DNA of 64,000 nt, taken from Scalesia atractyloides. Taxonomy: Eukaryota > Streptophyta > Magnoliopsida > Asterales > Asteraceae. Within the stretch, counting starts at the first letter, position 1. Each line of letters starts with the position of its first letter. Below, in pieces: positions 12,701 through 23,216 of the stretch. The translations under genes and the position numbers were made by a program. The notes beneath the pieces were generated by a model. The model was not told the origin of the DNA. It made no database searches and saw nothing but the letters and a program-made list of their open reading frames with translations. Location: NCBI GenBank assembly GCA_947069175.1, contig CAMTDV010000018.1, positions 46,016,869 to 46,080,868 on the forward strand, given 5' to 3'.

Positions 12701-13512
12701 ATAAGGCAACAAGGCCTCAGTTCAGGGATTAGAGCATAGATGAGCTGAGAGAAGAAATCAATAGAATAAATGTTGAATGACACTCTCAAAAAGCCAACTC
12801 CTCCCAACTGGGATTTATACAAGAAAGATATCTCTGAAAATGTCTTGAAATTAAAGAGAATGAAGCAAGAACTGATCCAAAATCATTATGGTTCCAAAAA
12901 CCAAGTGATGAGATGGAGTGAGGTGAGGGTGATAGACACCTACAAAAGTTTGGAAGAGAGAAGGAAAAAGGATCCATCCATGCCTCCCAAGCCTGATTAC
13001 TCAAAAGAAGATGCTATCCTCAGAGCTCAACTATCCAAAAAGTCCAGCTCAACATCTGCCCATTCCACACTTGCCCTGTAAAACAGGAAAAAGCAAGCGG
13101 AGATGAATGAAAAGACTGACAAAGAGTTTGAGGATACATTTATCAAAGAAGGGATTCAGAATATGATTAATTATCACACAGATGATACAAGTGCCAAGTT
13201 GGATAAAGACTTATCAAAGATGGCTCATTCACAAACCTCAGCAATAAAGGCTCCTTCAAGAAAACCATCAGACCCAAAAATTCTAAAATGGAAGGTCGAC
13301 AAAGACACCCATGAATTAACATTGCTCAAACTGATGGTGCAGCCACTAAACTATCCATGGAAGATGCTTATGAGCTTACAGTAGAAGACTTCCAAGAACT
13401 ACTATGTTTAGAGCTGGTGAAGGATGCTGGTGACATGGAATCTCTTAACTTTGAAATTCAATTCAAAGGTCAAATAAGAGAATTCCTTCTGAGGAATAAA
13501 AACCAAGAATAA
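9713..13512 (+). pseudogene. Element A long 3' ORF (Sirevirus env-like position), broken
   Basis: The start ATG at 9713 has a good plant context (ACCATGG) and opens with a basic MAPKSKSSKSK tail; the frame breaks at about 9859. A conserved block follows at 10068-10586, then proline/serine/threonine-rich pieces (10714-11172), a predicted coiled coil (11279-11584 and 11588 onward), a basic linker, and a charged C-terminal part (12094-13512, stop TAA 13510-13512). The homologous region of element D has the same block order. Length if open would be above 1,000 residues. No transmembrane helix or fusion peptide is obvious, so the env-like name describes position only. Function unknown. Confidence 0.65.
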
Positions 13513-13536
13513 AGTGTTTTTGGCATCATCTGTTCC

Positions 13537-13545
13537 AGGGGGAGA
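13537..13545 (+). other. Polypurine tract of element A
   Basis: AGGGGGAGA lies one base before the LTR start TGTTGGG. The same tract occurs at 16201-16209 in A'. It primes plus-strand DNA synthesis in this class of element. Confidence 0.85.
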
Positions 13546-13546
13546 T

Positions 13547-14119
13547 TGTTGGGATTGAACCCTATGAAAGGAACAGATGATATAAAGCCAAATAACACTA
13601 TCCGAGCTTGGGTTCAACTATCAGAGGTTACATCCTCTGATGCACTTACACTACTTTCCATAAAGACTGCTCATCCTATCATCTGCCTTCACAAAGCTTC
13701 AAGGTCTGCCAGAGTTAACAAGGACAGAGGATAGGAATCAGAGTTTAGTCATTAGTGTAGTTAATTAATGTAACAGTGCCAAGCACTAATAGTTTAGTAT
13801 TAGCAGTGTTTAGAGTTAGTTACATACTGTCACTATCAACCCTGACGTCATCAAAGATGCTCAGAGGTTAGATAGTTTAGTATAAATAGGCAACTCTTGT
13901 AACCTTTAAACTTGTCTATTAAAAGATCAACTTTTGCATATCATCTTCTCTGCATTTTCCCATTACCAAACTGTAATTGCAAAGGCTGAGGGGGAGTTTG
14001 TGAATCACATGCAAGTTAATTAACTTGAAAGCATGATGATGATGATGAAAACAAACGACCATTGCTTGTAGCAAAAGTTTTCCTTCTTATTCCGCTGCAA
14101 ATCTCTTTTAGTTCAATCA
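13547..14119 (+). repeat. 3' LTR of element A
   Basis: Starts TGTTGGGATT directly after the polypurine tract. It has a TATA box (TATAAATA) at 13881-13888 with the family motif CAGAGGTT at 13862-13869, and a second AGGGGGAG-like run near 13990. The perfect short inverted repeat TCAGAGG...CCTCTGA occurs near 13621-13640. The right end near 14119 (TTCAATCA) is estimated: the sequence then changes to 3' ORF sequence of A', and no second full LTR is available to compare. Confidence 0.7.
13862..13888 (+). promoter_or_regulatory. LTR promoter core of element A with family motif
   Basis: CAGAGGTT is followed 11 bases later by TATAAATA. The A' LTR has the equivalent CAGTGGTT 10 bases before TATAAATA at 16535-16560, so the motif-TATA spacing is kept between the two copies although the motif base differs. 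Confidence 0.6.
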
Positions 14120-14129
14120 TTTTCCATTT

Positions 14130-16176
14130 TTGAAACAAAAACTACAAGTAATTCAAACTCAGATCCTAACACAACAAGAAAAACATTTCCTGGAGCAAAA
14201 ACATAAACATCAGATGATGGAACTCAGGAATATGGTTGATGCAAGATACAATGATACTGCTGCAGATATCAAGGAAATCAAAGCCCACTTGCTCACCACC
14301 ACTGGTAAATCTCCTCGTGCTGTCATTTTTGTGAGTCCAAATGAAGCCAAAACGGGGGAGAAACCTTTGGAAGAAGAAAAGTTGAAGATGGATGATACAA
14401 AGGCAAGGCCTACAATGAATATCCCTAAACCAGATGGCTCAAAGAAACCTGACACAACTGAAGATATCCTGGCAAGGGCAAAGATGTCTCATAAGAAGAC
14501 TTTGTTAGATGAAGGCAAGGTGCTGGTTGAGAAAAAGATTGATCAGCAGTTAGAAAAGGAAGAGACTGGTACCTCAGCAAAGAGGAGATCTTCTACAAAA
14601 GCAAGACAACCAGAATCTACACCTCTCAAAACTAAAGTTGATACAAATCCAACCACAAAAACCTCTGTCATCACAAAATCAACCACATCTTCTCACACAA
14701 CTCCCATATCCACCCCAACAGATGTTACAGCAACTGTTGTGCCAACATCTGTTGACACAACAAAGGTTGTCTCAGATGTTATCACAACCACTGCCATCCA
14801 CCTTTCCCACTTCCACACAAATACTACCAACACCACCCAGAATTCCAAGCCAACCATCATCACCATCAATCAGTTTTAAGAGAAGGAAGGTAACAAAGGT
14901 CATAAATGAAGAAGAGATCCCTGCTCCTATGCCTCTTACATCTGCACCAATGTTAAATCTAACCTCTGCTTCCCCAACTATAACATATGTTCCTTCAAAA
15001 GAAGTGGTTCCTGCAGCTATAAAGTTTCCTCTTGATTTGCCTGCAGTTAGGAAAGAAATCAAGTCCTTCTACGCTGAAGAAGATCCAGACAAAAGACATT
15101 TCCCATCTCTTCAAGGTTATCCAAAGCCTGAAAATATTGATGAATATCTAGAACTCAAAGAAAGGCAGGCAGAGGATATTGCTAAGAAGTTATCTAAAGG
15201 CAAAAGTGATAGAAAAGTGCATAACCAATACCAGATTCAGCTGAGTAAAGTCTAATCACTGGAAAGATTTTCAAAGAATCTATCAAATCAGATTTCTGAA
15301 GCAGATGATAATTTTTTTTAAAGATAAGTACATCTCTCACATCATGGAATACAAGAAATATGCTGCAACTAGGTTACATTTCAAAGATTGGTCTGTGAGT
15401 GAGCTTCAAGAAGAAATTGCAAGAATAGAAGAACTAAAAGATCCTCACAACAAACCTACATGCCCAGATTGGAACAAATACAAAAAGAATGTACCTGAAA
15501 AGACCCTAAAGCTCAGAAGAATGAAAGAAGAGCTAATTCAAAATCATTACGGGTCAAAGAACCAGGTAATGAGATGGGGGGGAGTTAAGAGTGTTGGATA
15601 CCTACATAGTGCTGGAAGCTGGAAGGAAAAAGGATCCATCAATGCCACCTAAACCTGATTATACCAAAGAAGATGCTGCTCTCAAAGCCCAACTTTCTGA
15701 AAAGCCTAGCTCAACATCTGCCCAATCCACACTTGCCTTGCTAAAGCGAAAAAGGCAAGGGGAGATGTTTGAGAAGCTTGACAGAGAGTTTGAAGAAGTA
15801 TTCATCAAAGAAGGTATCAAAAATATGATGGGCTATCCAACATATGATACAAGTGCCAAGTTGGCAAAAGAACTGACAAGAACAGCTCCTTTTCTAACCT
15901 CGGCAATAAAGGTTCCTTCAAGAAAGCCTTCAGACCCAAAAGTTCTAAAGTGGAAGGTCGACAAAGACACCCACGAATTGACTCTGCTCAAGTCTGATGG
16001 TAAAGCCACTAAACTATCCAATGGAAGCTGCTTATGGGCTTATAGTAGAAGACTTCCATGAACTACTAAGTTTAGAGCTTGAGAAGGATGCTGATGATTT
16101 AGAATCTCTTAACTTTGAACTGCAATTCAAGGGTCAAATAAGAGAATTCTTTCTGAGGAATAAAGATCATGAATAA
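14130..16176 (+). pseudogene. A' 3' ORF fragment
   Basis: Homologous to 11545-13512 of element A. Open pieces are 14130-14879, 14638-15255, 15305-15652 and 15591-16061, joined by single-base shifts. It begins in the coiled-coil part, continues through the basic and threonine/proline-rich linker, and ends with the conserved DPKVLKWKVDKDTHELTLLK block and a stop near 16174-16176. It is useful as an independent copy that shows which parts of this unknown protein are conserved. Confidence 0.65.
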
Positions 16177-16210
16177 GGTGTTTTTGGCATCATCTGTTCC
16201 AGGGGGAGAT

Positions 16211-16722
16211 TGTTGGGTTTGAACCTTTGGAAATGAACAGATGATACATAGTCAAAGCACACCATCCTAGCTTTGATCCAACCATCAGAGGTTCTAACTG
16301 TTGATGAGTATTTACTGCTTTCAATAAACACATTGCTTTTTATCCTCTGACAGAAGAAATTCTCAACCGCCGATAGAAGATCACAAGAGCAGAGGATAGA
16401 CAATGGTGCTTAGCTTAGTATTAGTTTAATCAATGTAACAGTGCTATGCACTGATAGTTTAGTCTAAGCAGTGTTTGTAGCTAGTTACTTATTGTTACCA
16501 ATCACTATCAACCCTAACGTCATTGAAAGACGATCAGTGGTTAGACAATTAGTATAAATAGGCGCTCAATGTAACTAGTTAACACTCGTCATCTTAAAAA
16601 GATCAATTTCGAATTTCTTCTTCATTTCTTACTATCAAACGATCGTTATTGGACTAAGGGGGAGTTTGTGAATCACATGCAATAGTTTAATTACTTGAAA
16701 GCATGATGGTGATGAAAACAAA
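16211..16722 (+). repeat. Partial LTR of A'
   Basis: Starts TGTTGGGTTT after AGGGGGAGA (16201-16209). It matches the A LTR including the TATA box (16553-16560) and the AGGGGGAGTTTGTGAATCAC block near 16658. It stops matching at about 16722, after GATGAAAACAAA, and is replaced by gag sequence of element B1. Confidence 0.75.
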
Positions 16723-16727
16723 TGATA

Positions 16728-17981
16728 ACTTGTCAAACCCAAGTTTGTAACTTGAATTACCAATGTCTCTTCCGGTTAATGCTAAAAATTTGGTAACTCT
16801 TCTGATGATCGAAGCCAGACTCCACTTAATGTCCATCAGTTCCAATTCTTCTTCATCCACCTGATCGTAATCCTCAGCAGTCATTTCAGGATTTCCGATC
16901 TTCCCAGCAACTAAACATTCGTAAGATTCTAGAACAGCAGCAAGAAGTGCTATGTGCTGTTTAGCCACTTTTTCGGGAAAAACATTCTTCAGATTAACAG
17001 CGATGTTGCATTGAAAAACATTCGGATCAGAACTAGATTGATTGGTTTGATACGACTGATTGTTCTGATTTTGAAACGAAGAATTTGAACCAGTGCTTGA
17101 ATATCCAATGTTCGGAGAACTCTGATTCTGTGGAAAATAATTCGTGGAATTCATATTAGCACTAAAAGTTGTCTGAATTTTCGGGCTCTGAATCTGAGTA
17201 TCTTAAACACTTCCTTTGTAATACATACTGACATCTTGAACAACGTTTGCATTCTTTGATTTTGCAATTTTTAACAGTTCCATTTCATGACCTTCTAATT
17301 TATCGATGAAAGATGACAACTTTAAATGCCTCCAACCTGGACTGTTCTTTAATATCAACAGGTAAGTTGACCATTCTCCCTAGGGAAGTGCATCAGCCAA
17401 CTTTTCTAATTGCTCTTCGATAGTTCTCTTAATATCATTTCTTCGCATCTGGACCATTAGATGACAATATCTGTCAACATCTGTTTCATAGTCTCTCCTT
17501 TGATCATTGTGAATATTTAAAATTCTTTCTTGATTAACGCCTTTTTTACTCTTTATCATCTCATCGCTTCCCTTAAATTTGTCACAAAGAGCATGCCACA
17601 AATCTTGTGATGTTTCACATTCTGGTAGTAATATCAAAATATCTTCCATCAGAGACTACTGTATCAGGCTAATCATTTTCTTTTCAGCCACATATGCATC
17701 TTTATCAGCAGGTGTAAACTTAATCAAAGGCGGATCTTGTTCACGTTCATCTTTTGACCACTTGTATCCGTTTTCTACCGCAACCCAGCTGTTGAACTGA
17801 TTGCTTGTACCCAGTTAACAAACTTTTCTTTCCATCCCTCAAACTCGTCCATACTCATTAGCTTCTGCGGTTTAGTAGTAGTACCCATCTCGTTGTCGAG
17901 ACTCATCTGGTTAACCGCAATAGTATTGGTGTTTGACGTAGAAGCCACTTGTGAAGCAAACGCGTTATGGAAATCACCCAT
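16728..17981 (-). pseudogene. B1 gag, N-terminal part, broken
   Basis: The likely start is the ATG at 17981 (MGDFHNAFASQ), matching the start in B2. Pieces at 17775-17981, 17380-17649 and 16728-17154 are in different frames. The middle piece has the UBN2-like CETSQDLWHALCDKFKGSDE stretch. The asparagine/serine/glutamine-rich part (16990-17154) and the following helical block end before the zinc knuckle at the A' junction. Confidence 0.7.
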
Positions 17982-18044
17982 TCTGACAATCTGAAAGCTT
18001 ATCTGAAAGAACAATAAAAAACACTCGAAATTCGATTAGCAACA

Positions 18045-18400
18045 ACCAAGTTCGTTCGAACTTGTGAGAAAAACAACTTTTGATTTCAATTTCAACAAGT
18101 TCGGGCAGACTTGTATGAAATTTTCATCTTTTTATCACAAACAAACAAGTTCGGCCGAACTTGTTGTTAAAATGATAAGTTCTGTCAGACTTGTTGTTAG
18201 GTTTGAGAAAAATTTCACACTAAGATACGTTCGGTCGAACTTGTAAGAATTTCCAAGAGAATTCACAAGTTCGGGCGAACTTGTATAATATTTTCAACAA
18301 GATTTAATCAAGGCGAACTTGATAAAATTTGAAGAAAAACAAACAAGTTCGAGCGGACTTAGCTGAAATCAGTGAAAAATAATCAAGTTCGATCAAAAAT
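18045..18400. repeat. Palindrome array in the B1 leader
   Basis: About nine copies or near-copies of CAAGTTCG-NN-CGAACTTG are spaced 25-50 bases apart between the gag start and the primer site. Perfect-arm copies are at 18146-18163 (centre GC, fully palindromic) and 18266-18283. Others carry one to three changes. Confidence 0.85.
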
Positions 18401-18564
18401 ATTTTTTCAAACATGGTTTTTTCAATTTTTGACATTAATTCGTTTGAATTTGAAGTTGAAACTCTCAGGGGTTTATTAACAATGTATTTTACATGATATA
18501 TTCAATTTTTAGCCATATTTGTCCATGAATTCTTGTGATGATTTCACCAAATTTAGGTATCCAG

Positions 18565-18576
18565 GTTCTGATACCA
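18565..18576 (-). other. Primer-binding site of B1
   Basis: Plus strand GTTCTGATACCA gives TGGTATCAGAAC, one base different from the TGGTATCAGAGC of B2 (27577-27588). It sits two bases from the LTR start at 18579. Confidence 0.75.
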
Positions 18577-18578
18577 CT

Positions 18579-18989
18579 TGATAGGACCGTCCTCGATAGC
18601 ACAAGAAACTAGAATTTGTATCTAATGTTGAATTAGGCGGAAACTAAGTGACGTGTTAATCGTATAACAAGAATTACTCATTAAATGTCAGTTTATTGAT
18701 CAATATTCATAAACGTTCAAGTTTCGGATCCGACAGAGCTTCGTCGTCAGTGTGCCAAAGTTGTTAAATGTGAGATCACATGCTACCTATTTATAGGCTT
18801 CCAAGTTCGCTGGGAGGTGAATAAGTTCGGGCGAACTTGTCTGAACAAGTTCGGCCGAACTTGTTCTCACCATACAATTCCGGGCGAACTTGGTCTACAC
18901 CTCACATAAATACGATGTTTTCTAACGTGATCTCACCTATTATAAACAGACTCGATACAAGACTAAGACATAGACATACTGTACTAACA
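18579..18989 (-). repeat. LTR shared by B1 and B2
   Basis: Starts TGATAGGACC and ends GTACTAACA on the plus strand. A primer site lies on its left and a polypurine tract on its right, so the one LTR serves as 5' LTR for B1 and 3' LTR for B2. TATA box on the minus strand at 18788-18795. Palindromes at 18822-18839 and 18846-18863 and a half-degenerate one near 18880 lie just upstream of that TATA box. Confidence 0.85.
18788..18895 (-). promoter_or_regulatory. B LTR promoter: TATA box with upstream palindromes
   Basis: TATAAATA (minus strand, 18795-18788) is preceded within about 100 bases by three copies of CAAGTTCG-NN-CGAACTTG. The same arrangement is found in the B2 5' LTR (TATA 27800-27807, palindromes 27834-27907) and in the D LTR. 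Confidence 0.65.
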
Positions 18990-19108
18990 GACTCTCCCTT
19001 GGATATCGTCTTTGCCTTGATCAGTCTTCAGAAGCTCTGTTCATTCAGACTCGTTCTAATTATAATGACATAGGCAACAGACATATGCACCAACAGACTC
19101 CCCCTTGG
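18990..19108 (-). other. Double polypurine tract of B2
   Basis: The minus strand reads CCAAGGGAGAGTC directly beside the LTR (18990-19002) and CCAAGGGGGAGTC again at 19096-19108. Repeated polypurine-like tracts near the 3' LTR are a reported Sirevirus trait. Confidence 0.7.
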
Positions 19109-20325
19109 ATGTTACCGTAGTCATTGACTTTAAATAAGCTCCTGAGTCTTTAACAATTTCTGATCTTTAGTCTTAAATAAACTTTAAACGTCCTCGATCT
19201 ACAAATTTTCTTCAACTCTGTTTCTTAAGCTTAACTTGATACAACTTTAATCAGCTTTTAGCTTTAATCTTCAAACTCCCCCTTGTTTTGAGCTTTCTGA
19301 GATCTTTAGTCAACGTTTTATCTAGCCCCCCTAAAACTTTACTTCCTGTTTTTCAAAGTTCTCAGACATTCAAATAAACATTTCAGATTCTAACTTTGAA
19401 ATTTATAACATCAACATTTCAAATTTTAATCTCCACTTTAACCTTTTTAAAAATTTAGTTTTTCAAGTTCAAATTTATGACCTTGAAGACACTTTACATT
19501 TAAGACATTGACCATTCACATGTTTCTCAATTATAAAATCCACTTAGTTTACCAAGTCCAAGTTAATGACCTTGGTTAACCAATTTTGTCTACCGAGTCC
19601 AAGTTAATGACCTCGGTTCGACCCGTCATGAACAAACTGATGTTTTCTTCAATTTTAAAGTTTCAATTTAATGAACTTTTCATCATTTACGATCATTTTG
19701 ATTTTTTTAACACATGTCATCAATATTTTCCCATTTTAGCACCTTACCAGACTTCGAAGATCCGTTTTCCATCATTAGCTTGTAGAAACTAATGTAGAAA
19801 CAAAATCTTCTTGAATTTTTAAAATTTATGCTAAAACACACTGAAAAGCTTTTTGGTTTTAATCCGTAGCGCAAGTAAGGAAAGTAAACTATGTTAAAAC
19901 ATATTTACAGACATATTTTTGTGAATTCTTGTCTAAGGATCATATCAGTTGATTGAGACATATCACCAGTACCGTTGACCTTTTTAAGACTTTAAGTTTC
20001 AAACTTGTTTACCTAGATTGTCGATATGATTGTCCACTTAAGCTTTGACATATTTCTCAATTTCTCCAAGATATGTTAAGTATGAATTATAAAACTTGAC
20101 TTAACTATGGTTCCAATCTCAGAATATACTCCCGTATCAAGATTTCATCTTATAGGTGAATATAGCATAATTGATATCTATATCTGGGTTAATGCGAAGC
20201 CTTGAAAGCTCAGGTTAATACCACCGTATCGACAAAGAGATGAAGGCTCGACTTAAAGGTGTGTTCCCCTTAAGGAATCTTTTAAGCACTGCAACTGATT
20301 AGATCTTTCGATTCTTTTCAAGTTT
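19109..20325 (-). other. B2 3' non-coding region, part 1
   Basis: No credible frame. From about 19500 to 20325 it matches element D at about 61490-62280, including the repeated phrase near 19555-19620 with CCAAGTCCAAGTTAATGACC. This shows B2 and D share the 3' region and that B2 has lost the D-type 3' ORF. Several C-rich runs (near 19278 and 19325) are further polypurine-like tracts on the minus strand. Confidence 0.6.
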
Positions 20326-22447
20326 TGTAACACCCCAAATTTCGTATGTCATAATATAAAATTTTAATTGTAAGGTTTTGATGATAAGAAATGGTAAATA
20401 TAGATTTTTACCATTTTAAAACTTTTATAAGTTTTTGTAAATCTAAATCTTATGTATACATGAAAGTTAATTAGGTTAGTATGTAAATGTGAGGAAAGTG
20501 GCATGTTTTAAAAGAATGAAGGGGTGGAAATGAAAATTTTGGAATTAAAACACTTAATAAAAATTTTGGTCAGTATGTGAATGTGGGTGTGTGTGCGATC
20601 AAGAGAAAGGGGCAGGGGAGAAACCCTTCATCCAAAAATCCTACAAATTGACCAAATTGAGAAGGTTCATAGATGAATTCTAAATGCATGAGTTAGGAAT
20701 GTTCATCCCCTAAGTGAATTTGATATCAAGTAAGTTTAATTTTATGTTTTTTGGTAAAGTTTGATAAAGTGGGTTGTGGTTGTGATTATGTATGGAATTA
20801 AACATGTATGTTAGATGATATGAACAATTAGGAATGTAAATTATGCTTGAAATTGTCTATAATGATGATTGGGGTAAAACCCATTTGAATGAACATGATG
20901 ATATGATGATGGAACTTGAAATTGTCAAGAACTTAGTTTAGGTTAATGTATAGTATGATAAATGGTAGATTTTGGTAATTAATCTTTATGTAGATGCAAT
21001 GGTAAAGCGATTTTGTTGGTTATAATGGTTCTTGATATAAATTGGGAAAAGTATGCTTTAATTGCTTGTACCCATGGCTGGAAATCTTGTACGCACGCCA
21101 TGTGTTCGATGAAACGTCTAAATAGTGATGAAATAGTTATGCATACATAATGCTTTGCAAAAATGTGTAGTATATAAATGGATGAATAAAAATGATATAA
21201 ATTAAGAATGATCATTTAAGAATGTTGGTTGGGAATTGTAGGATTTAAAGAAGGCGGCTCGAGTCAACCGGGACGCAAACAAGACTAGACAAAGGTAAGT
21301 TTAATACTTACTCAACTAGTAGGAAATATAGATATTAAAGTTTGATTGTGAATTGATGTTGTTTTGGGATATTGATGGTATGTTGGTATGATCATTCTGT
21401 ATGAACAGGTCGTACTAATGGAATGTATGTTAGAATGTTATGTAGTCGAACTGTATGAACGGGTCGTACTAATGGAATGTATGTTGGAATGTTATGTAGT
21501 CGAACCGTATGAACGAGTCATACTAATGGAATGTATGTTGGAATGTCATGTAGTCGAACCGTATGAACGGGTCGTACCAATGGAATGTATGTTGGAATGT
21601 TATGTAGTCGAACCGTATGAACGAGTCATACTAATGGAATGTATGTTGGAATGTCATGTAGTCGAACCGTATGAACGGGTCATACTAATGGAATGTATGT
21701 TGGAATGTCATGTAGTCGAACCGTATGAACGGGTCGTACCAATGGAATGTATGTTGGAATGTTATGTAGTCGAACCGTATGAATGGGTTGTACTAATGGA
21801 ATGTATGTTGGAATGTTATGTAGTCGAACCGCATGAACGGGTCGTACTAATGGAATGTATGTTGGAATGTCATGTAGTCGAACCGTATGAACGGATAGTA
21901 CTAATGGAATGTATGTTGGGATGTCATGTAGTCGAACCGTGTGAATGGGTCGAATTAATGGAGAATGTTATAAAGTTAGACGGGTCTTAGATCAAGTCTT
22001 AGTGTGTGAACTTGGTTTGATCATAAAGACCCGTTAGATGGAAAAGTATGTATGATTAAAAACAAAAGAATGATAATTGTTGAAATAAAATAATGAATAT
22101 GTTAGATTATTGTTTTGCATATCTAGTTGACTTGTTAAGAATGTTGTAGGAAATAGTCCTTTGGAGCAAATCTTGAACCGGAGGAACGAACACACATCGC
22201 GCTTTTTAATTGCTTCCTCTCGTCAAGTTCTAAAGGGTGATAGTGTCTTTTGGTTAATGGATGTTTTTTTTATTATGATGTAATGGTTACAATTTTTATG
22301 TCTTTTGGAACGTGTCTTAGAATTTAGTATTGAATGATGATTGTTAAAAGCAGGGAATCACTTATAGTACGAACGGGGCATGCCCAATTTTTGTTGAAAT
22401 TAATATGTCATTATTATTATATTCGAATGTGAATTAAGGGCGTTTTA
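20326..22447. mobile_element. Element G: probable solo LTR (2.12 kb)
   Basis: Starts TGTAACACCCC and ends GGGCGTTTTA, flanked by AGTTT on both sides (20321-20325 and 22448-22452), a 5-bp target-site duplication. Element D is continuous across the matching position (about 62280), so it is an insertion in B2. There is no coding region. The end is TA rather than CA, so one end is mutated. It holds a 54-bp tandem repeat. Confidence 0.75.
21411..21960 (+). repeat. 54-bp tandem repeat, about ten copies, inside element G
   Basis: The unit starts CGTACTAATGGAATGTATGT and recurs every 54 bases (21411, 21465, and so on) to about 21960. Because 54 is a multiple of three, one frame stays open for 200 codons (21388-21990) and gives an 18-residue repeat. 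Copies differ at a few set positions, and some adjacent pairs repeat as larger units, which points to stepwise expansion. The frame is most likely a by-product of the unit length. Confidence 0.9.
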
Positions 22448-22452
22448 AGTTT

Positions 22453-23140
22453 GCATGCAGTTTAGGGGTTTTTAACAAAAGCATTATAGAAGTTCTAGGC
22501 TATTGCTTCCGCAAAATCAGAAGAACTTGTATAATACCCTAGATATCAACTATCTATAAAGACCTCGTATCTCAGAATCAGGCAATCTCTCAAACGAAAT
22601 TTCAGAGTACTAAGTCCATATATCCGAGAGATGTTAATCCACAAGTTTAAGCAGTTGTAAAATTTAATTTATATCTCAGAAACAATTTACTGAACGTGTA
22701 AAGCCTATCGACACATCCATAGTAAGACTTGTTTATCACTTTTAAACTTTACAAACCTTTAGCATACTGTGATAGTCCACTAATGTACTATCATTTCCTT
22801 TTTGACACAAAATTTTTTTTATCTTTTCAATGTTTTTGTACTTTTTAAAATTTTCAAATGTTTTTGAATTTTCAATTTTTAATATGTTTTTGATTTTTCA
22901 AATGTGTTTTTCTTATTCACCCTAAAATCAAAAACATATTTTTGGATTTTAGTTTTAAGAAATTCTTTTTTAAAGAATAACAAACCAATGAGGATCATGA
23001 GAACTCGTCGTCCGATCCTTTCTTCAACATCTGCATCTGTACCTGTTCAACAAATAAACCATTAAACTCATTTTACGTGAAAGAATAAATGGTTTGATAT
23101 AAAAATCATTGTTTTGTTTAACGGTGTGTATTTTCACAAT
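22453..23140 (-). other. B2 3' non-coding region, part 2
   Basis: Matches D at about 62285-62885. No gene is seen. Near 23090-23140 the sequence corresponds to the last codons of RNase H in D, marking the right side of the pol deletion. Confidence 0.6.
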
Positions 23141-23216
23141 TTTTATTTTCAACTACTCCCCCTCAAAATGACAAAGATATGACACTTTTTGGAATAAGTT
23201 AAGAGACAGGAAGCTC

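Larger units (their letters stand above)
2910..14119 (+). mobile_element. Element A: Sirevirus-like Ty1/Copia retrotransposon, 5' end displaced by F
   Basis: Domain order on the plus strand is gag with zinc knuckles, protease, integrase, reverse transcriptase-RNase H, a long extra 3' ORF, polypurine tract, LTR. Integrase before RT defines Copia. The long gag, the extra ORF after pol and the AGGGGGAGA tract next to the LTR fit the Sirevirus lineage. The 5' LTR, leader and start of gag must lie beyond element F, left of the window. Many stops and frameshifts show it is dead, apart from an open RT-RNase H frame. The right LTR end (14119) is approximate. Confidence 0.85.
14120..16722 (+). mobile_element. 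Element A': 3' end of an older relative of A
   Basis: The stretch contains a second, diverged copy of the last half of the 3' ORF, its polypurine tract and part of an LTR. It follows directly on the 3' LTR of A with no primer site between them. The simplest reading is that A inserted into the 3' ORF of A', with the 5' part of A' now left of the window. The right end is cut inside the LTR at about 16722, where sequence switches to element B1. Confidence 0.7.
16728..18578 (-). mobile_element. Element B1: partial Copia copy (leader plus first part of gag)
   Basis: On the minus strand it runs from the shared LTR (18579-18989) through a primer site (18576-18565), a leader with a palindrome array, and gag down to the zinc-knuckle region, where it breaks off against A' at 16723-16727. 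It is very similar to 25570-27588 of B2. No pol remains. Confidence 0.75.

Noticed and set aside
21388..21990. Repeat protein gene of 200 aa
   Set aside because: It lies in a solo LTR, has no promoter or homologue seen, and the open frame follows from the 54-bp unit length.
22800..22980. Poly-T rich stretch as a terminator
   Set aside because: It is the ordinary 3' non-coding region of B2 and is matched by 62600-62740 in D.
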